64,000 nt of DNA from UBA7960 sp964624065. GTDB lineage: Bacteria > Bacteroidota > Bacteroidia > Bacteroidales > UBA7960. A program made the position numbers and the translations under genes. The notes under the pieces were generated by a model that saw only the letters and a program-made list of their open reading frames with translations, ran no database searches and had not been told where the DNA came from. The stretch lies in contig CAZUWF010000002.1 of assembly GCA_964624065.1 (NCBI GenBank), forward strand, positions 1 to 64,000. Direction: 5' to 3'. The stretch's first letter is position 1. Each line of letters opens with the position of its first letter. Shown here piece after piece: positions 36,413-44,632 of this stretch.

Positions 36413-37603
36413 ATGAAAACCATAGACAGCATTAATTTCAAAGACCGCAAGGCCATAATGAGGGTTGATTTCAACGTTCCGCTCAACGCCGATTTTCAAG
36501 TCACAGACGATTCGCGCATAAAGGCAGCCTTACCAAGTATAAAGAAAATCCTTACCGACGGCGGCGCGGTAATTCTAATGTCGCACCTGGGTCGCCCCAA
36601 AGAAGGTCCGGAGCACAAGTACTCCCTCGTGCACGTAACCAGCCACCTTGGCAAGCTCCTTGGGCTGGAGGTAAAGTTTGCCGACGACTGCATAGGTGAT
36701 TCGGCAACAAAACTGGCATCCGAGCTTAAGGGCGGCGAGGTTCTTATGTTGGAAAACCTTCGCTTTTACAAGCAAGAAACAAAGGGCGACGAAGAATTTG
36801 CCGGCAAGCTCGCCAAACTGGCCGATGTTTACGTCAACGATGCCTTTGGTACTGCCCACCGTGCCCACGCTTCAACCACCATAATCGCCAAGTTCTTCCC
36901 AACCGACAAGGTTTTCGGCTACCTGATGGCAAATGAGCTTGCAAGCATCGATAAAGTTTTGAAAGATGTAAAAAGGCCTTACCTGGCCATTATTGGCGGT
37001 GCCAAAGTTAGTACCAAGATAGAAATCCTCGAAAACTTGCTCGACAAAGTTGACGACATTATTATTGGTGGCGGGATGATGTTTACCTTCATCAAAGCTC
37101 AGGGAGGCCAGATAGGAAGTAGCCTTGTGGAAGATGATTTTCTGGGCAAGGCTCTCGAGATCATCCAAAGGGCAAAAGAGAAGGGTGTCAACCTGCACAT
37201 TCCCTCAGATGCCCTTGCGGCCGATGCCTTTTCAAACGATGCCACCGTGATAGAATGCAAGGCAAACGAGATTCCTGAAGGTTGGCTCGGACTGGATACG
37301 GGCAATCAAACCAACAAGGCTTTTGCTGCTATTGTCCTAAACTCCAAAACTGTTTTATGGAACGGCCCGATGGGGGTTTTCGAAATGGAAAAATTTGCCC
37401 TTGGTACCAAGGCGGTGGCTGAGGCGTTGGTAACTGCAACCAAAAAAGGGGCCTTTACCCTTATAGGTGGTGGCGATTCTGTGGCTGCAATAAACCAACT
37501 AGGCCTTGCAAGCGAAGTTAGTTACGTTAGCACCGGCGGCGGAGCCTTGTTAGAATATATGGAAGGAAAAATCTTGCCCGGGGTACAAGCCATAAACCAA
37601 TAG
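36413..37603 (+). CDS. pgk: phosphoglycerate kinase
   Basis: A 396-residue glycolytic kinase that transfers phosphate between 1,3-bisphosphoglycerate and ADP. Motifs include RVDFNVPL (about 18-25), LMSHLGRPK, VLMLENLRFY, DVYVNDAFGTAHRAHAS (about 140-156), LAIIGGAKVSTKI, GGGMMFTFIKA, WNGPMGVFE and GGGDSVAAI (about 353-361). It is full length for the family. It stands divergent from the aminotransferase gene (149 bp apart). A 221-bp gap follows before ruvC, part of which is a phased-repeat tract. Confidence 0.98.
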   Translation: MKTIDSINFKDRKAIMRVDFNVPLNADFQVTDDSRIKAALPSIKKILTDGGAVILMSHLGRPKEGPEHKYSLVHVTSHLGKLLGLEVKFADDCIGDSATKLASELKGGEVLMLENLRFYKQETKGDEEFAGKLAKLADVYVNDAFGTAHRAHASTTIIAKFFPTDKVFGYLMANELASIDKVLKDVKRPYLAIIGGAKVSTKIEILENLLDKVDDIIIGGGMMFTFIKAQGGQIGSSLVEDDFLGKALEIIQRAKEKGVNLHIPSDALAADAFSNDATVIECKANEIPEGWLGLDTGNQTNKAFAAIVLNSKTVLWNGPMGVFEMEKFALGTKAVAEALVTATKKGAFTLIGGGDSVAAINQLGLASEVSYVSTGGGALLEYMEGKILPGVQAINQ

Positions 37604-37756
37604 GCCAGGGGTTATCGGTTGGTTGCTAGGTTTATGGCCTTGTGGGTTATTTGGAAAAAAGAACCACAGGCAGATATTTGATTATCCCTACCGCCTGGCC
37701 AAAGCCCTGGTATTCCAAAAAAGGACCGACCGCTGGAAATTACCGTTTTTGGGTTT

Positions 37757-37810
37757 CGACTTTTGAGCTTCCACCTTTTACTTTTAATCTTCTGCTTCTT
37801 AATACCTGAC
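37757..37810. repeat. CTTTTxA-type phased repeat tract
   Basis: Pyrimidine-rich units of about 7 nt (GACTTTTGAGCTTCCACCTTTTACTTTTAATCTTCTGCTTCTTAA in pieces) upstream of ruvC. It looks like the reverse complement of the AAGTxGAAA repeats found near 5520. Confidence 0.4.
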
Positions 37811-37824
37811 CACAATTTCTAATT

Positions 37825-38382
37825 TTGGATTTCGACAAGATAATAATTGGCATCGACCCCGGTACTAACAATATGGGCCTTGGGGTCATTGGCATTAAGG
37901 GGCAAGACTTGTATGTCCTCGCCATGGATGTCCTTAACATTTCCGACCTTGACAACCAGCCATTGAAGCTCAAGAAAATCTTCGAAACAGTTTTGCGCAA
38001 CGTAGAAACCTTCGGGCCCGATGAATTGGCAGTTGAAAGTCAATTTTTTGGTAAGAACGTTCAGTCTATGCTTAAACTGGGGAGAGCCCAAGGTGTAGCC
38101 ATTGCCGCAGCACTCTACAGGGATATCCCGGTTTTTGAATACTCTCCCCGCAAGGTAAAGCAAGCAATAACTGGCAGGGGTAATTCCTCAAAGGAGCAGG
38201 TTGCTGCAATGGTTCAAAATATTATGAAAATGACCGAAATGCCAAAAGGCTTTGATGCAACCGATGCCATTGCAGTTGCCCTTTGTCACCATTTTCAAAA
38301 CGGGCGAAACCAACCTGAAAAAAAAGGCCTTTCAGGTTGGAAAGCCTTTGTAGCCGAAAATCCCCGAAGGGTTGTCAAATGA
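37825..38382 (+). CDS. ruvC: crossover junction endodeoxyribonuclease RuvC
   Basis: A 185-residue Holliday-junction resolvase. The catalytic acidic residues appear in IIGIDPGTNNMG (D10), LAVESQFFGKN (E of the second motif), and the last pair in KGFDATDAIAVALCHH. There is no ATG near the conserved start; a TTG at 37825 puts I-I-I-G-I-D at the normal distance and is used. A TAnnTTTG word (37820-37827) overlaps this TTG, so either the word is not the promoter or the true start is a rarer codon downstream. It ends 2 nt before the convergent HIT gene stop. Confidence 0.92.
   Translation: MDFDKIIIGIDPGTNNMGLGVIGIKGQDLYVLAMDVLNISDLDNQPLKLKKIFETVLRNVETFGPDELAVESQFFGKNVQSMLKLGRAQGVAIAAALYRDIPVFEYSPRKVKQAITGRGNSSKEQVAAMVQNIMKMTEMPKGFDATDAIAVALCHHFQNGRNQPEKKGLSGWKAFVAENPRRVVK
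38310..38340 (-). terminator. perfect hairpin inside ruvC, possible terminator of greA-HIT
   Basis: CCAACCTGAAA (38310-38320) and TTTCAGGTTGG (38330-38340) form a perfect 11-bp stem with a 9-nt loop inside the ruvC coding region. Read on the minus strand it lies 45-75 nt past the HIT stop, and a short T stretch follows. Confidence 0.45.
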
Positions 38383-38384
38383 GA

Positions 38385-38780
38385 TTATTGAAGAAATGAG
38401 GCTATTGACTCGGCAATAACCCCAAATTGTTCTGGTTGAAGTTTCATTTTTGGTTTGCTGAAATCGAGGTCGTGGGCACCATTTATTGGTACAAGGTGAA
38501 TGTGTGCGTGGGGCACCTCCAGGCCGATTACGGCCATACCAACACGTTCGCAGGAAATGCTCTGGCCAATGGCCTTTGCAACCTTCTTTGCAAACAAGAA
38601 CAACCCCTGATACTCTTGGTCGCTTAGGTCAAAAATGTAGTCTTTTTCTCGCTTTGGAATGACCAGGGTGTGTCCGGCAACAATTGGATTAATGTCAAGA
38701 AACGCCAAGAAATCATCACTTTCTGCTACCTTGTAACAAGGTATTTCTCCACTTGCAATTCGTGAAAAGATGGTTGCCAT
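38385..38780 (-). CDS. HIT-family nucleotide hydrolase
   Basis: A 131-residue histidine-triad protein. The opening ATIFSRIASGEIPCYK and DINPIVAGHTLVIPK are typical, and the active site is H-A-H-I-H (about residues 100-104). HIT proteins hydrolyse AMP-linked compounds such as AMP-NH2 or aminoacyl-AMP. An upstream in-frame ATG at 38822 overlaps greA; ATG 38780 starts the canonical sequence. It is 25 nt after greA on the same strand, so the two are cotranscribed. Confidence 0.93.
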   Translation of the reverse strand: MATIFSRIASGEIPCYKVAESDDFLAFLDINPIVAGHTLVIPKREKDYIFDLSDQEYQGLFLFAKKVAKAIGQSISCERVGMAVIGLEVPHAHIHLVPINGAHDLDFSKPKMKLQPEQFGVIAESIASFLQ

Positions 38781-38805
38781 TGCTGTAGGTTTTTTATGTG
38801 AAAAT

Positions 38806-39279
38806 CTACCTGGAAATTTCAATTATTTCGAATTCGAGCAGTCCGGCAGGCACCGATATTTTTGCCAAGTCACCAACTCTCTTGCCCAGCAAGCCTTTTG
38901 CCACGGGCGAACCTACCGAAATCTTTCCCTCCCTTACATTTGCCTCATTTTCGGGCACCAAAGTATAAGTTACAATGCCTTGTGTTCTTAAATTTTTCAT
39001 TTTCACCACCGAAAGAATGGATACGGTACTATCGTCAAGCTGCGATTCATCAATTACGCGGGCGGTAGTAAGAATTTCTTCAAGTTTGGATATCCTCAGT
39101 TCAAGCAATCCCTGAGCATTCTTGGCTGCGTCGTACTCGGCATTTTCCGAAAGGTCGCCCTTGTCGCGAGCCTCACCAATTTGCTGCGAGATGGCCGGCC
39201 TTTCTACCGACTTAAGGGTGTCAAGTTCATCTCTTAATTTCTTTAGTCCCTCCTTTGTGAAATACTTAATCTCGCTCAT
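38806..39279 (-). CDS. greA: transcription elongation factor GreA
   Basis: A 157-residue transcript-cleavage factor. It has the N-terminal antiparallel coiled coil with the acidic tip residues D-L-S-E-N-A-E-Y (about 46-53), which reach the polymerase active site, and the C-terminal FKBP-like domain (NEANVREGKISVGSPVAKGLLGKRVGD, in pieces). It rescues backtracked RNA polymerase. The length equals that of E. coli GreA (158). First gene of a greA-HIT operon. Confidence 0.97.
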   Translation of the reverse strand: MSEIKYFTKEGLKKLRDELDTLKSVERPAISQQIGEARDKGDLSENAEYDAAKNAQGLLELRISKLEEILTTARVIDESQLDDSTVSILSVVKMKNLRTQGIVTYTLVPENEANVREGKISVGSPVAKGLLGKRVGDLAKISVPAGLLEFEIIEISR

Positions 39280-39713
39280 TTTAAAAAAGTTTTTTTGGTA
39301 TTTGCTAATGACAATTCAATAACTTGGAAAATGGTATTGTGAAAAAAATGATGATAAACTGCCTTTGCGACTTAGGGCCTGGGATATCACCGAATTTGAA
39401 CTTTGCCAAGGGCAATTCTTTTCTTTTCAGGTGGTTTCTCGTGGATCCGAGATTTGCTGCCGAACAGACCAAATAGGCAAAAACCAACAGGGTGGTACGC
39501 CCCTAGAAGATTTTTTCTTGATTGCAATCTGTTGAATTCGAGCATTTTGCTAAAATAAAACTTTTCGGTTCGAAATAAAAAAAATTGCTGTCAGCAAAAA
39601 CCAACAACATTTAATTGAAAATACTTTCGGAACGATCGCAAGCACCAATTACAAAATTGATCTTACCATACACTCAGCACAAAGGTAACAATAATTTTAA
39701 TTGAAAAAAAGTG
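39280..39713. other. 434-bp gap without a recognised gene
   Basis: It is AT-rich and lies between greA and the 181-residue protein gene on the same strand. I see no tRNA, terminator or clear promoter. It would contain the greA promoter, but no TAnnTTTG word lies near the greA ATG. Confidence 0.5.
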
Positions 39714-40259
39714 TTAGTATTTTCGGTTTATTATTTCTGAATAAATAACAGCTTCTCGAGCAGAAAAATCATCGAGATCCTCAATGTCGTTTTTCATTTC
39801 ACCCTGCTCAGAAATGTGTGAAAGGCTAGTGTCTTCGGGGGTTTTCGGCAAAGGTAGTTGGCTGGAAAAGGTGTAGCTTTCTCCGCCAAACTGGTAATCG
39901 GGCCCTACGCTGGTTTTGTTTACGTGGTCTTGAAAAACACTGTCGGCATAGGTTTCGGTTTCATAAGTTCCAAATTCGTATCCCTGTTCCTCGTCTGCCA
40001 CATCAGAAGTGATTGACCCCCTTGTAGGTGCCGGCTCGGCATCGAAGCCCTCGGGAATATGTTCTTCTTCGTATTGAGGTTGCCCCTCTTTCTTTCCAAA
40101 GAACTCTTCCAAAACAGTTTCAAGGTCAACAGGCCTTGGAGCGGGCTTTTGGTTTGGGTTTGGGCTGCCTTGAGGTGCGCCTTGACTAGGTTTCTTTTTG
40201 TTGAGAAAAGAAAGCAAAAGGGCAACAATGATAAAAATGAGTGGGGTTAAGTTTTCCAT
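39714..40259 (-). CDS. membrane-anchored acidic protein, unknown function
   Basis: A 181-residue protein with one N-terminal membrane span (about 5-20), then a K/P/Q/N-rich linker and a long acidic, presumably disordered tail. A DLETVLEEFFG motif follows the linker. The C terminus, DFSAREAVIYSEIINRKY, looks conserved-helical, and I recall similar endings in Bacteroidota proteins of unknown function. It is downstream of the small lipoprotein gene by 22 nt, so the two form an operon. A role as a bitopic scaffold in the envelope is inference only. Confidence 0.7.
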   Translation of the reverse strand: MENLTPLIFIIVALLLSFLNKKKPSQGAPQGSPNPNQKPAPRPVDLETVLEEFFGKKEGQPQYEEEHIPEGFDAEPAPTRGSITSDVADEEQGYEFGTYETETYADSVFQDHVNKTSVGPDYQFGGESYTFSSQLPLPKTPEDTSLSHISEQGEMKNDIEDLDDFSAREAVIYSEIINRKY

Positions 40260-40281
40260 AATTCTAATCTTGGCCGGAATC

Positions 40282-40563
40282 TTATTTTTGTGACGATCTT
40301 CTCCTGGAATTGTTCCATTTATCGCTTTGCTTTTTTCCTTCCTTCATTCGGATCTTGGTTTGGCGGTCTTGGTTCTTTTTGTGCCTTTTCAAGGCCTTTT
40401 GGTAATCCTTCTGGGCTTGCTTCACCTCCTTCATTTCCTGCTTCGCGGCCGCCCTTTCAGCCTTCTCTGCTTGGCTTAGCGTAGAACAAGCCGACACGGC
40501 AAGCACCAACAGCAGCGAAATTAGCCCAAACCTTGGTAGAGTTTTAACGAGCGGTGTTTTCAT
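40282..40563 (-). CDS. small highly charged lipoprotein
   Basis: A 93-residue protein. Its signal sequence ends in a lipobox (V-S-A-C26). The mature part is an almost continuous lysine/glutamine/arginine-rich helix (KAERAAAKQEMKEVKQAQK and similar), probably coiled coil, with a basic C terminus. Such proteins can contact nucleic acid, LPS or peptidoglycan, but no function can be assigned. First gene of a two-gene unit with the membrane-anchored acidic protein; opposite charges of the two products hint at an interaction. Confidence 0.7.
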   Translation of the reverse strand: MKTPLVKTLPRFGLISLLLVLAVSACSTLSQAEKAERAAAKQEMKEVKQAQKDYQKALKRHKKNQDRQTKIRMKEGKKQSDKWNNSRRRSSQK

Positions 40564-40717
40564 TTTATCAAATACACAAACAAAGATAGAGAAAATTATC
40601 GAAACCTCTGGAAATTGTAAAACAATCTCGAAAAATCTTCGTTAATCCATTGTTTCTTGTTCAATACCAATTGTGGGTTCAATCAATATGGCTTATCATA
40701 ATTAATTGCTTGGTAAC

Positions 40718-41149
40718 GTGGCAAATCGGAGTGTTATTCCTTTCTTTTTTATTGTGGCTGTGCTTTTGGTTTTTACCTCGTGCGAGAAGGAAAGCAACCA
40801 CCCTGTTCCCAATGTAATTGTGGATATAAGGATAAATATTGAGAATCCGGGTTTTGCGGCAATCAATACAATTGGAAATTCTATCAGCGTTACAGGCGGC
40901 TACCGCGGAATAATTATCTACAGGGTTGGCCCCAATGAATTCACGGCATTTGACCGCTCGTGTCCCCATCACCCATGGGAGCAATGCGCCGTTGTAAACG
41001 GGCAGCAGGGACAACCTTTTGCCAAGTGCGACTGCTGTAATACAACCTACCAACTTTTAGATGGCTCAAAATTCACCGGACCATCATTGTATCCTCTAAG
41101 GGCTTACCGCACCACTTTCCAACACCCCTTCTTGTCGATAACCAACTGA
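40718..41149 (+). CDS. Rieske-like lipoprotein with altered cluster ligands
   Basis: About 143 residues. The signal sequence ends in a lipobox (T-S-C22). The folded part is Rieske-like: IYRVGPNEFTAFDRSCPHHPW, then a C-D-C-C box and an NTTYQLLDG strand. Classic Rieske proteins bind 2Fe-2S through CxH and CxxH. Here the first motif is C82-x-H84 but the second is C104-D-C106-C107, with no histidine, so the site has one His and several Cys. C90 lies between them. The start is uncertain; GTG 40718 gives a normal signal peptide, TTG 40706 is an alternative. The protein stands alone on the plus strand. Confidence 0.72.
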   Translation: MANRSVIPFFFIVAVLLVFTSCEKESNHPVPNVIVDIRINIENPGFAAINTIGNSISVTGGYRGIIIYRVGPNEFTAFDRSCPHHPWEQCAVVNGQQGQPFAKCDCCNTTYQLLDGSKFTGPSLYPLRAYRTTFQHPFLSITN

Positions 41150-41305
41150 TAGCCGATAGGAGATTGAGGGGTTGATTTGTTTACACAATCGAGTGATAAT
41201 AAAGCCCCAGTCGTCATCTTTTTCTATTGGCCTTCCACGATTGATCACCGACTTCCTTGCCCTTTTCATCCGAAAAAATGCCCGGAACAAATAAGCATTT
41301 TATTG

Positions 41306-41313
41306 TAATTTTG
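41306..41313 (+). promoter_or_regulatory. -7 element (TAnnTTTG) for purD
   Basis: TAATTTTG, 26 bp before ATG 41339. Confidence 0.45.
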
Positions 41314-41338
41314 ACAACCACCAAAAAACATAACCTTG

Positions 41339-42613
41339 ATGAGAATTCTTATTGTGGGCTCAGGGGGCAGGGAACATGCTTTAGCCTGGAAGCTTAGCTC
41401 AAGCAAAAGGTGTGAAAAGCTTTTCATTGCACCTGGCAACTCAGGAACTAGGCTCGTGGGGCAGAATGTTAACCTCGACATTTCTGACTTCGAAAGTGTA
41501 GGGAAATTCGTTTTGGATAACCAAGTAAAGATGGTTGTGGTTGGGCCCGAAGAGCCTCTCGTAAGGGGCTTTGCCGATTATTTTGATAATTCCGAGATAT
41601 TCAAAAACGTAATGGTGATTGGTCCCGGCAAAAAAGGGGCAATGCTTGAAGGGAGCAAAGATTTTGCCAAGGGATTCATGCAGAGGCATGGCATACCGAC
41701 TGCCAAATACAAGACTTTTTCGAAGGTAGATATTGATGCTGCAAGAGATTTTCTTTCAAAAATGACACCTCCTTACGTTTTGAAGGCCGATGGTTTGGCT
41801 GCCGGTAAGGGGGTAATTATTTGCAACCATATTGATGAAGCCAACAAAGTACTGGGCTCAATGCTTTTGCAAGAAAGATTTGGAAAGTCTTCGGCAAAGG
41901 TGGTTATTGAAGAGTTTCTTGCGGGCATCGAAATTTCTGTTTTTGCCATCACCGACGGGCAATCATATTGCCTTTTGCCGTCGGCCAAGGATTACAAAAG
42001 AATTGGTGAGGCCGACACCGGCCCCAACACTGGTGGAATGGGAGCTGTTTCACCTGTTCCATTTGCCAACAAGGAATTTATGCAAAAAGTTGAATCCCAA
42101 ATTGTTGTTCCGACTGTTAATGGTCTGGCAAAGGAAGGAGTTGGTTACAAAGGATTTCTTTTCTTCGGATTGATAAATGTTGAGGGCAATCCTTACGTCA
42201 TAGAATACAATGTAAGGCTTGGCGACCCCGAAGCGGAGGCCATAATCCCCCTTATTGCTTCTGATTTGGTTGATTTGTTCGAAACTACGGCAATGGGAAG
42301 CCTTGGCAACACAAGGGTTGAAATTTCACCAATGAATTCAGTCACTGTGGTATTGGCATCAGGCGGCTATCCGGGCAATTTTGAAAAAGGAATTGAGATC
42401 ACGGGGATTGATGAGGTAAAGGACAGCCTTCTTTTCCATGCGGGCATGACAAGCAAGGCGGATAGGATTGTTACCAACGGCGGAAGGGTAATGGCCATTA
42501 CATCGTTGGCGCCTTCGTTGACCGAGGCTATTGAAAATTCAATTGAAAGCGCCGAAAAGGTAAGTTTCGAAAAAAAATACTTCCGTAAGGATATAGGCAT
42601 AGATCTTCTATAA
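41339..42613 (+). CDS. purD: phosphoribosylamine-glycine ligase PurD (GARS)
   Basis: A 424-residue ATP-grasp enzyme of de novo purine synthesis, joining phosphoribosylamine to glycine. Motifs: MRILIVGSGGREHALAWKL, KDFAKGFMQRHGIPTA (about 103-118), YVLKADGLAAGKGV (about 142-155), EEFLAGIEISVFAITDG, PNTGGMGAVSP (about 225-235) and YNVRLGDPEAEAI (about 286-298). Length as in the family. It begins an operon with the membrane protein 21 bp downstream; purQ lies beyond it with its own promoter. Confidence 0.97.
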   Translation: MRILIVGSGGREHALAWKLSSSKRCEKLFIAPGNSGTRLVGQNVNLDISDFESVGKFVLDNQVKMVVVGPEEPLVRGFADYFDNSEIFKNVMVIGPGKKGAMLEGSKDFAKGFMQRHGIPTAKYKTFSKVDIDAARDFLSKMTPPYVLKADGLAAGKGVIICNHIDEANKVLGSMLLQERFGKSSAKVVIEEFLAGIEISVFAITDGQSYCLLPSAKDYKRIGEADTGPNTGGMGAVSPVPFANKEFMQKVESQIVVPTVNGLAKEGVGYKGFLFFGLINVEGNPYVIEYNVRLGDPEAEAIIPLIASDLVDLFETTAMGSLGNTRVEISPMNSVTVVLASGGYPGNFEKGIEITGIDEVKDSLLFHAGMTSKADRIVTNGGRVMAITSLAPSLTEAIENSIESAEKVSFEKKYFRKDIGIDLL

Positions 42614-42634
42614 TTGTAACACACCTTTCCGCCA

Positions 42635-43621
42635 ATGATTCTTTCACTATTCAAAAGGAACAGTCTTTCAACCTTCGCCGCCATGGTTTTCATTGGGTTG
42701 TTGCTGTGGTCTTTTCAGTATTTCTTTCATGATTGGCAAACCTACCACCACGATCAAAGCCCATTTTTTTTATGGATAACAGGATTTTTGCCAACCAACA
42801 CTATTTTTCTTACAATACTAGCGTACGTATTGCTTGTTGTGCAAGCTTTAATGATAAATTCCATTGCTGATAAATACAAAATATTAAGAAAAAAAAAGAT
42901 GGTGCCGGGATTGATTTACATTATGCTTATGTCAATCAATCCAACCTTAATGACCGTGCACCCCACGTTACTTGCAAACTTTTTCTTGATTATGGCCATT
43001 TCAATTTCATTGGGAGAGGTATCGCCAAAAAAAGCGGCATTAAGGGCCTTCAACCTTGGGTTGCTCATTTCGTTGGCAGGGTTATTGTTTTTTCCGGCCT
43101 ATATCCTTGGTTTTGTGGTTTTCCTCCTGCGTGGGCTATTATCTTCTGGAAAAGCCAGGGCGTTTTTTGCTTCCCTATTGGGATTTGGCGCACCATTTTT
43201 CTTTGCAGCGAATTACTATTTTCATGCTGGCATGCTTGAAGAAAGGTTTGGGCAGGTGGTTCAAAATTTTAACAATCTGGGATTCAATGGGTTCAAAGCC
43301 GAATTGTTTCTTGCACTTATTTTTGCCTATGTAGGCATTTTGGTCATTATTTCTATAGGGAATCTTACCTTTGAACCCTCAAATGCAACCACGACCGTAA
43401 TCCGTTCAAGGCTAACAAACATTGTTATAATGTTCCTTTTTACTTTGGTTTCTCTTTTACTTTCGGGAAACCAATGGCAAATGGCCGCTTGTTTGGTATT
43501 TGCCCCGACCAGCAAATCAATAGCCATTTGGTTGGTTGAACATAAAAACAAATGGATTGCCGAATCTGTAATTCTAATACTGTTGTTGCTAATTTTTTTG
43601 TCTAAAACACCAGGTTTTTGA
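42635..43621 (+). CDS. polytopic membrane protein (DUF6427-like)
   Basis: A 328-residue protein with about eight to nine membrane spans and few polar loops, starting MILSLFKRNSL. Size, composition and position next to purD agree with the DUF6427 family that I know from Flavobacteriia, though I am not sure of the assignment. It follows purD by 21 bp and is cotranscribed with it. A link to purine synthesis is not implied by the sequence. No transporter motif is recognised. The downstream 292 bp hold no gene and lead to purQ. Confidence 0.7.
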   Translation: MILSLFKRNSLSTFAAMVFIGLLLWSFQYFFHDWQTYHHDQSPFFLWITGFLPTNTIFLTILAYVLLVVQALMINSIADKYKILRKKKMVPGLIYIMLMSINPTLMTVHPTLLANFFLIMAISISLGEVSPKKAALRAFNLGLLISLAGLLFFPAYILGFVVFLLRGLLSSGKARAFFASLLGFGAPFFFAANYYFHAGMLEERFGQVVQNFNNLGFNGFKAELFLALIFAYVGILVIISIGNLTFEPSNATTTVIRSRLTNIVIMFLFTLVSLLLSGNQWQMAACLVFAPTSKSIAIWLVEHKNKWIAESVILILLLLIFLSKTPGF

Positions 43622-43890
43622 AAGGAATTTGAATGGGTCGTTTAGACTGGTTTCTATATTCCGATTCAGAACTAGGGTATTCAAGAAAACGAAAACCAAT
43701 TTTTCTCTACAGAGGCAAAACCTCATCGGGAGTTAATGGTAGAATGTTGGAAGAAAAAGGGTCAATACAAGCACCAACCATTGGACACCATTGACAAAAA
43801 GCCACCACAAATGAAGGTTAGGGCAAGTGACCATTAATGTCCAATTAACCAACACAACCCTCTACCCGCAAAAACTCTTTCAAATATTCT

Positions 43891-43898
43891 TACCTTTG
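43891..43898 (+). promoter_or_regulatory. -7 element (TAnnTTTG) for purQ
   Basis: TACCTTTG, 16 bp before ATG 43914, so the leader should be about 9 nt. It rules out the upstream in-frame start at 43827. Confidence 0.5.
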
Positions 43899-43913
43899 CC
43901 AAAAAAAATCGAG

Positions 43914-44612
43914 ATGAAATTTGGAGTTGTGGTTTTTCCGGGGTCCAACTGCGACCATGACATGATTTACGTCTTGAAGAAATTGTTGGGTCAGGAGGTT
44001 GTGGCCCTGTGGCACAAGGATAGAGACTTGCAGGGATGCGATTTCATTGTTTTGCCAGGCGGATTTTCTTACGGCGACTACCTAAGAAGCGGTGCAATTG
44101 CACGGTTCTCGACCATTATGGAAGAGGTAATCAAGTATGCCAAAAACGGCGGCTACCTGCTTGGCATTTGCAACGGTTTTCAAATATTGTGCGAAGCCCA
44201 ACTGCTGCCCGGAACCTTGCTGCACAATACCNNNNNNNNNNGCCATCAATTCATCTGCCGCAACTCCTTTATCAAAACCGAAACCACCAACAGTCTGATT
44301 ACCTCACTGGTCATTAAGGATAAGGCCCTCAAAATTCCTATAGCCCACGGAGAGGGAAGGTTCTTTGCACCCGATGAAATGCTTAAAGAAATTGAAGATA
44401 ACGATATGGTTTTGTTCCGGTATTGCAACGAAAAGGGCGAAGTTTCTCACGAGTTTAATCCCAACGGTAGCCTGAACAATATTGCCGGAATTTGCAATAG
44501 TCGGCGCAATGTTTTTGGAATGATGCCCCACCCCGAAAGGGCATCCGATCCCGAGCTTGGAAACACAGACGGGAAGATTCTGTTTGACTCAATCATTAAC
44601 TCCCTCTCCTAA
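43914..44612 (+). CDS. purQ: phosphoribosylformylglycinamidine synthase subunit PurQ (with 10-N gap)
   Basis: A glutamine amidotransferase (about 232 codons with the gap) that supplies ammonia to PurL in purine synthesis. It starts MKFGVVVFPGSNCDHDM. Visible are the nucleophile loop LGICNGFQIL, the oxyanion LPGGFSYGDYLR segment, and the catalytic His-Glu in MPHPERASD. A run of ten N (44232-44241) falls after LLPGTLLHN; compared with the family, only about one base seems to be missing there, so the run is probably an assembly placeholder. It heads an operon with rnhB (20 bp). The single-subunit PurQ implies PurS and PurL elsewhere. Confidence 0.95.
   Translation: MKFGVVVFPGSNCDHDMIYVLKKLLGQEVVALWHKDRDLQGCDFIVLPGGFSYGDYLRSGAIARFSTIMEEVIKYAKNGGYLLGICNGFQILCEAQLLPGTLLHNTXXXXHQFICRNSFIKTETTNSLITSLVIKDKALKIPIAHGEGRFFAPDEMLKEIEDNDMVLFRYCNEKGEVSHEFNPNGSLNNIAGICNSRRNVFGMMPHPERASDPELGNTDGKILFDSIINSLS
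44232..44241. other. assembly gap (10 N) inside purQ
   Basis: Ten undetermined bases. They keep the reading frame, but the flanking protein sequence suggests that the true gap is about one base. Confidence 0.95.
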
Positions 44613-44632
44613 GCCTAATAACCTGCTCATAA

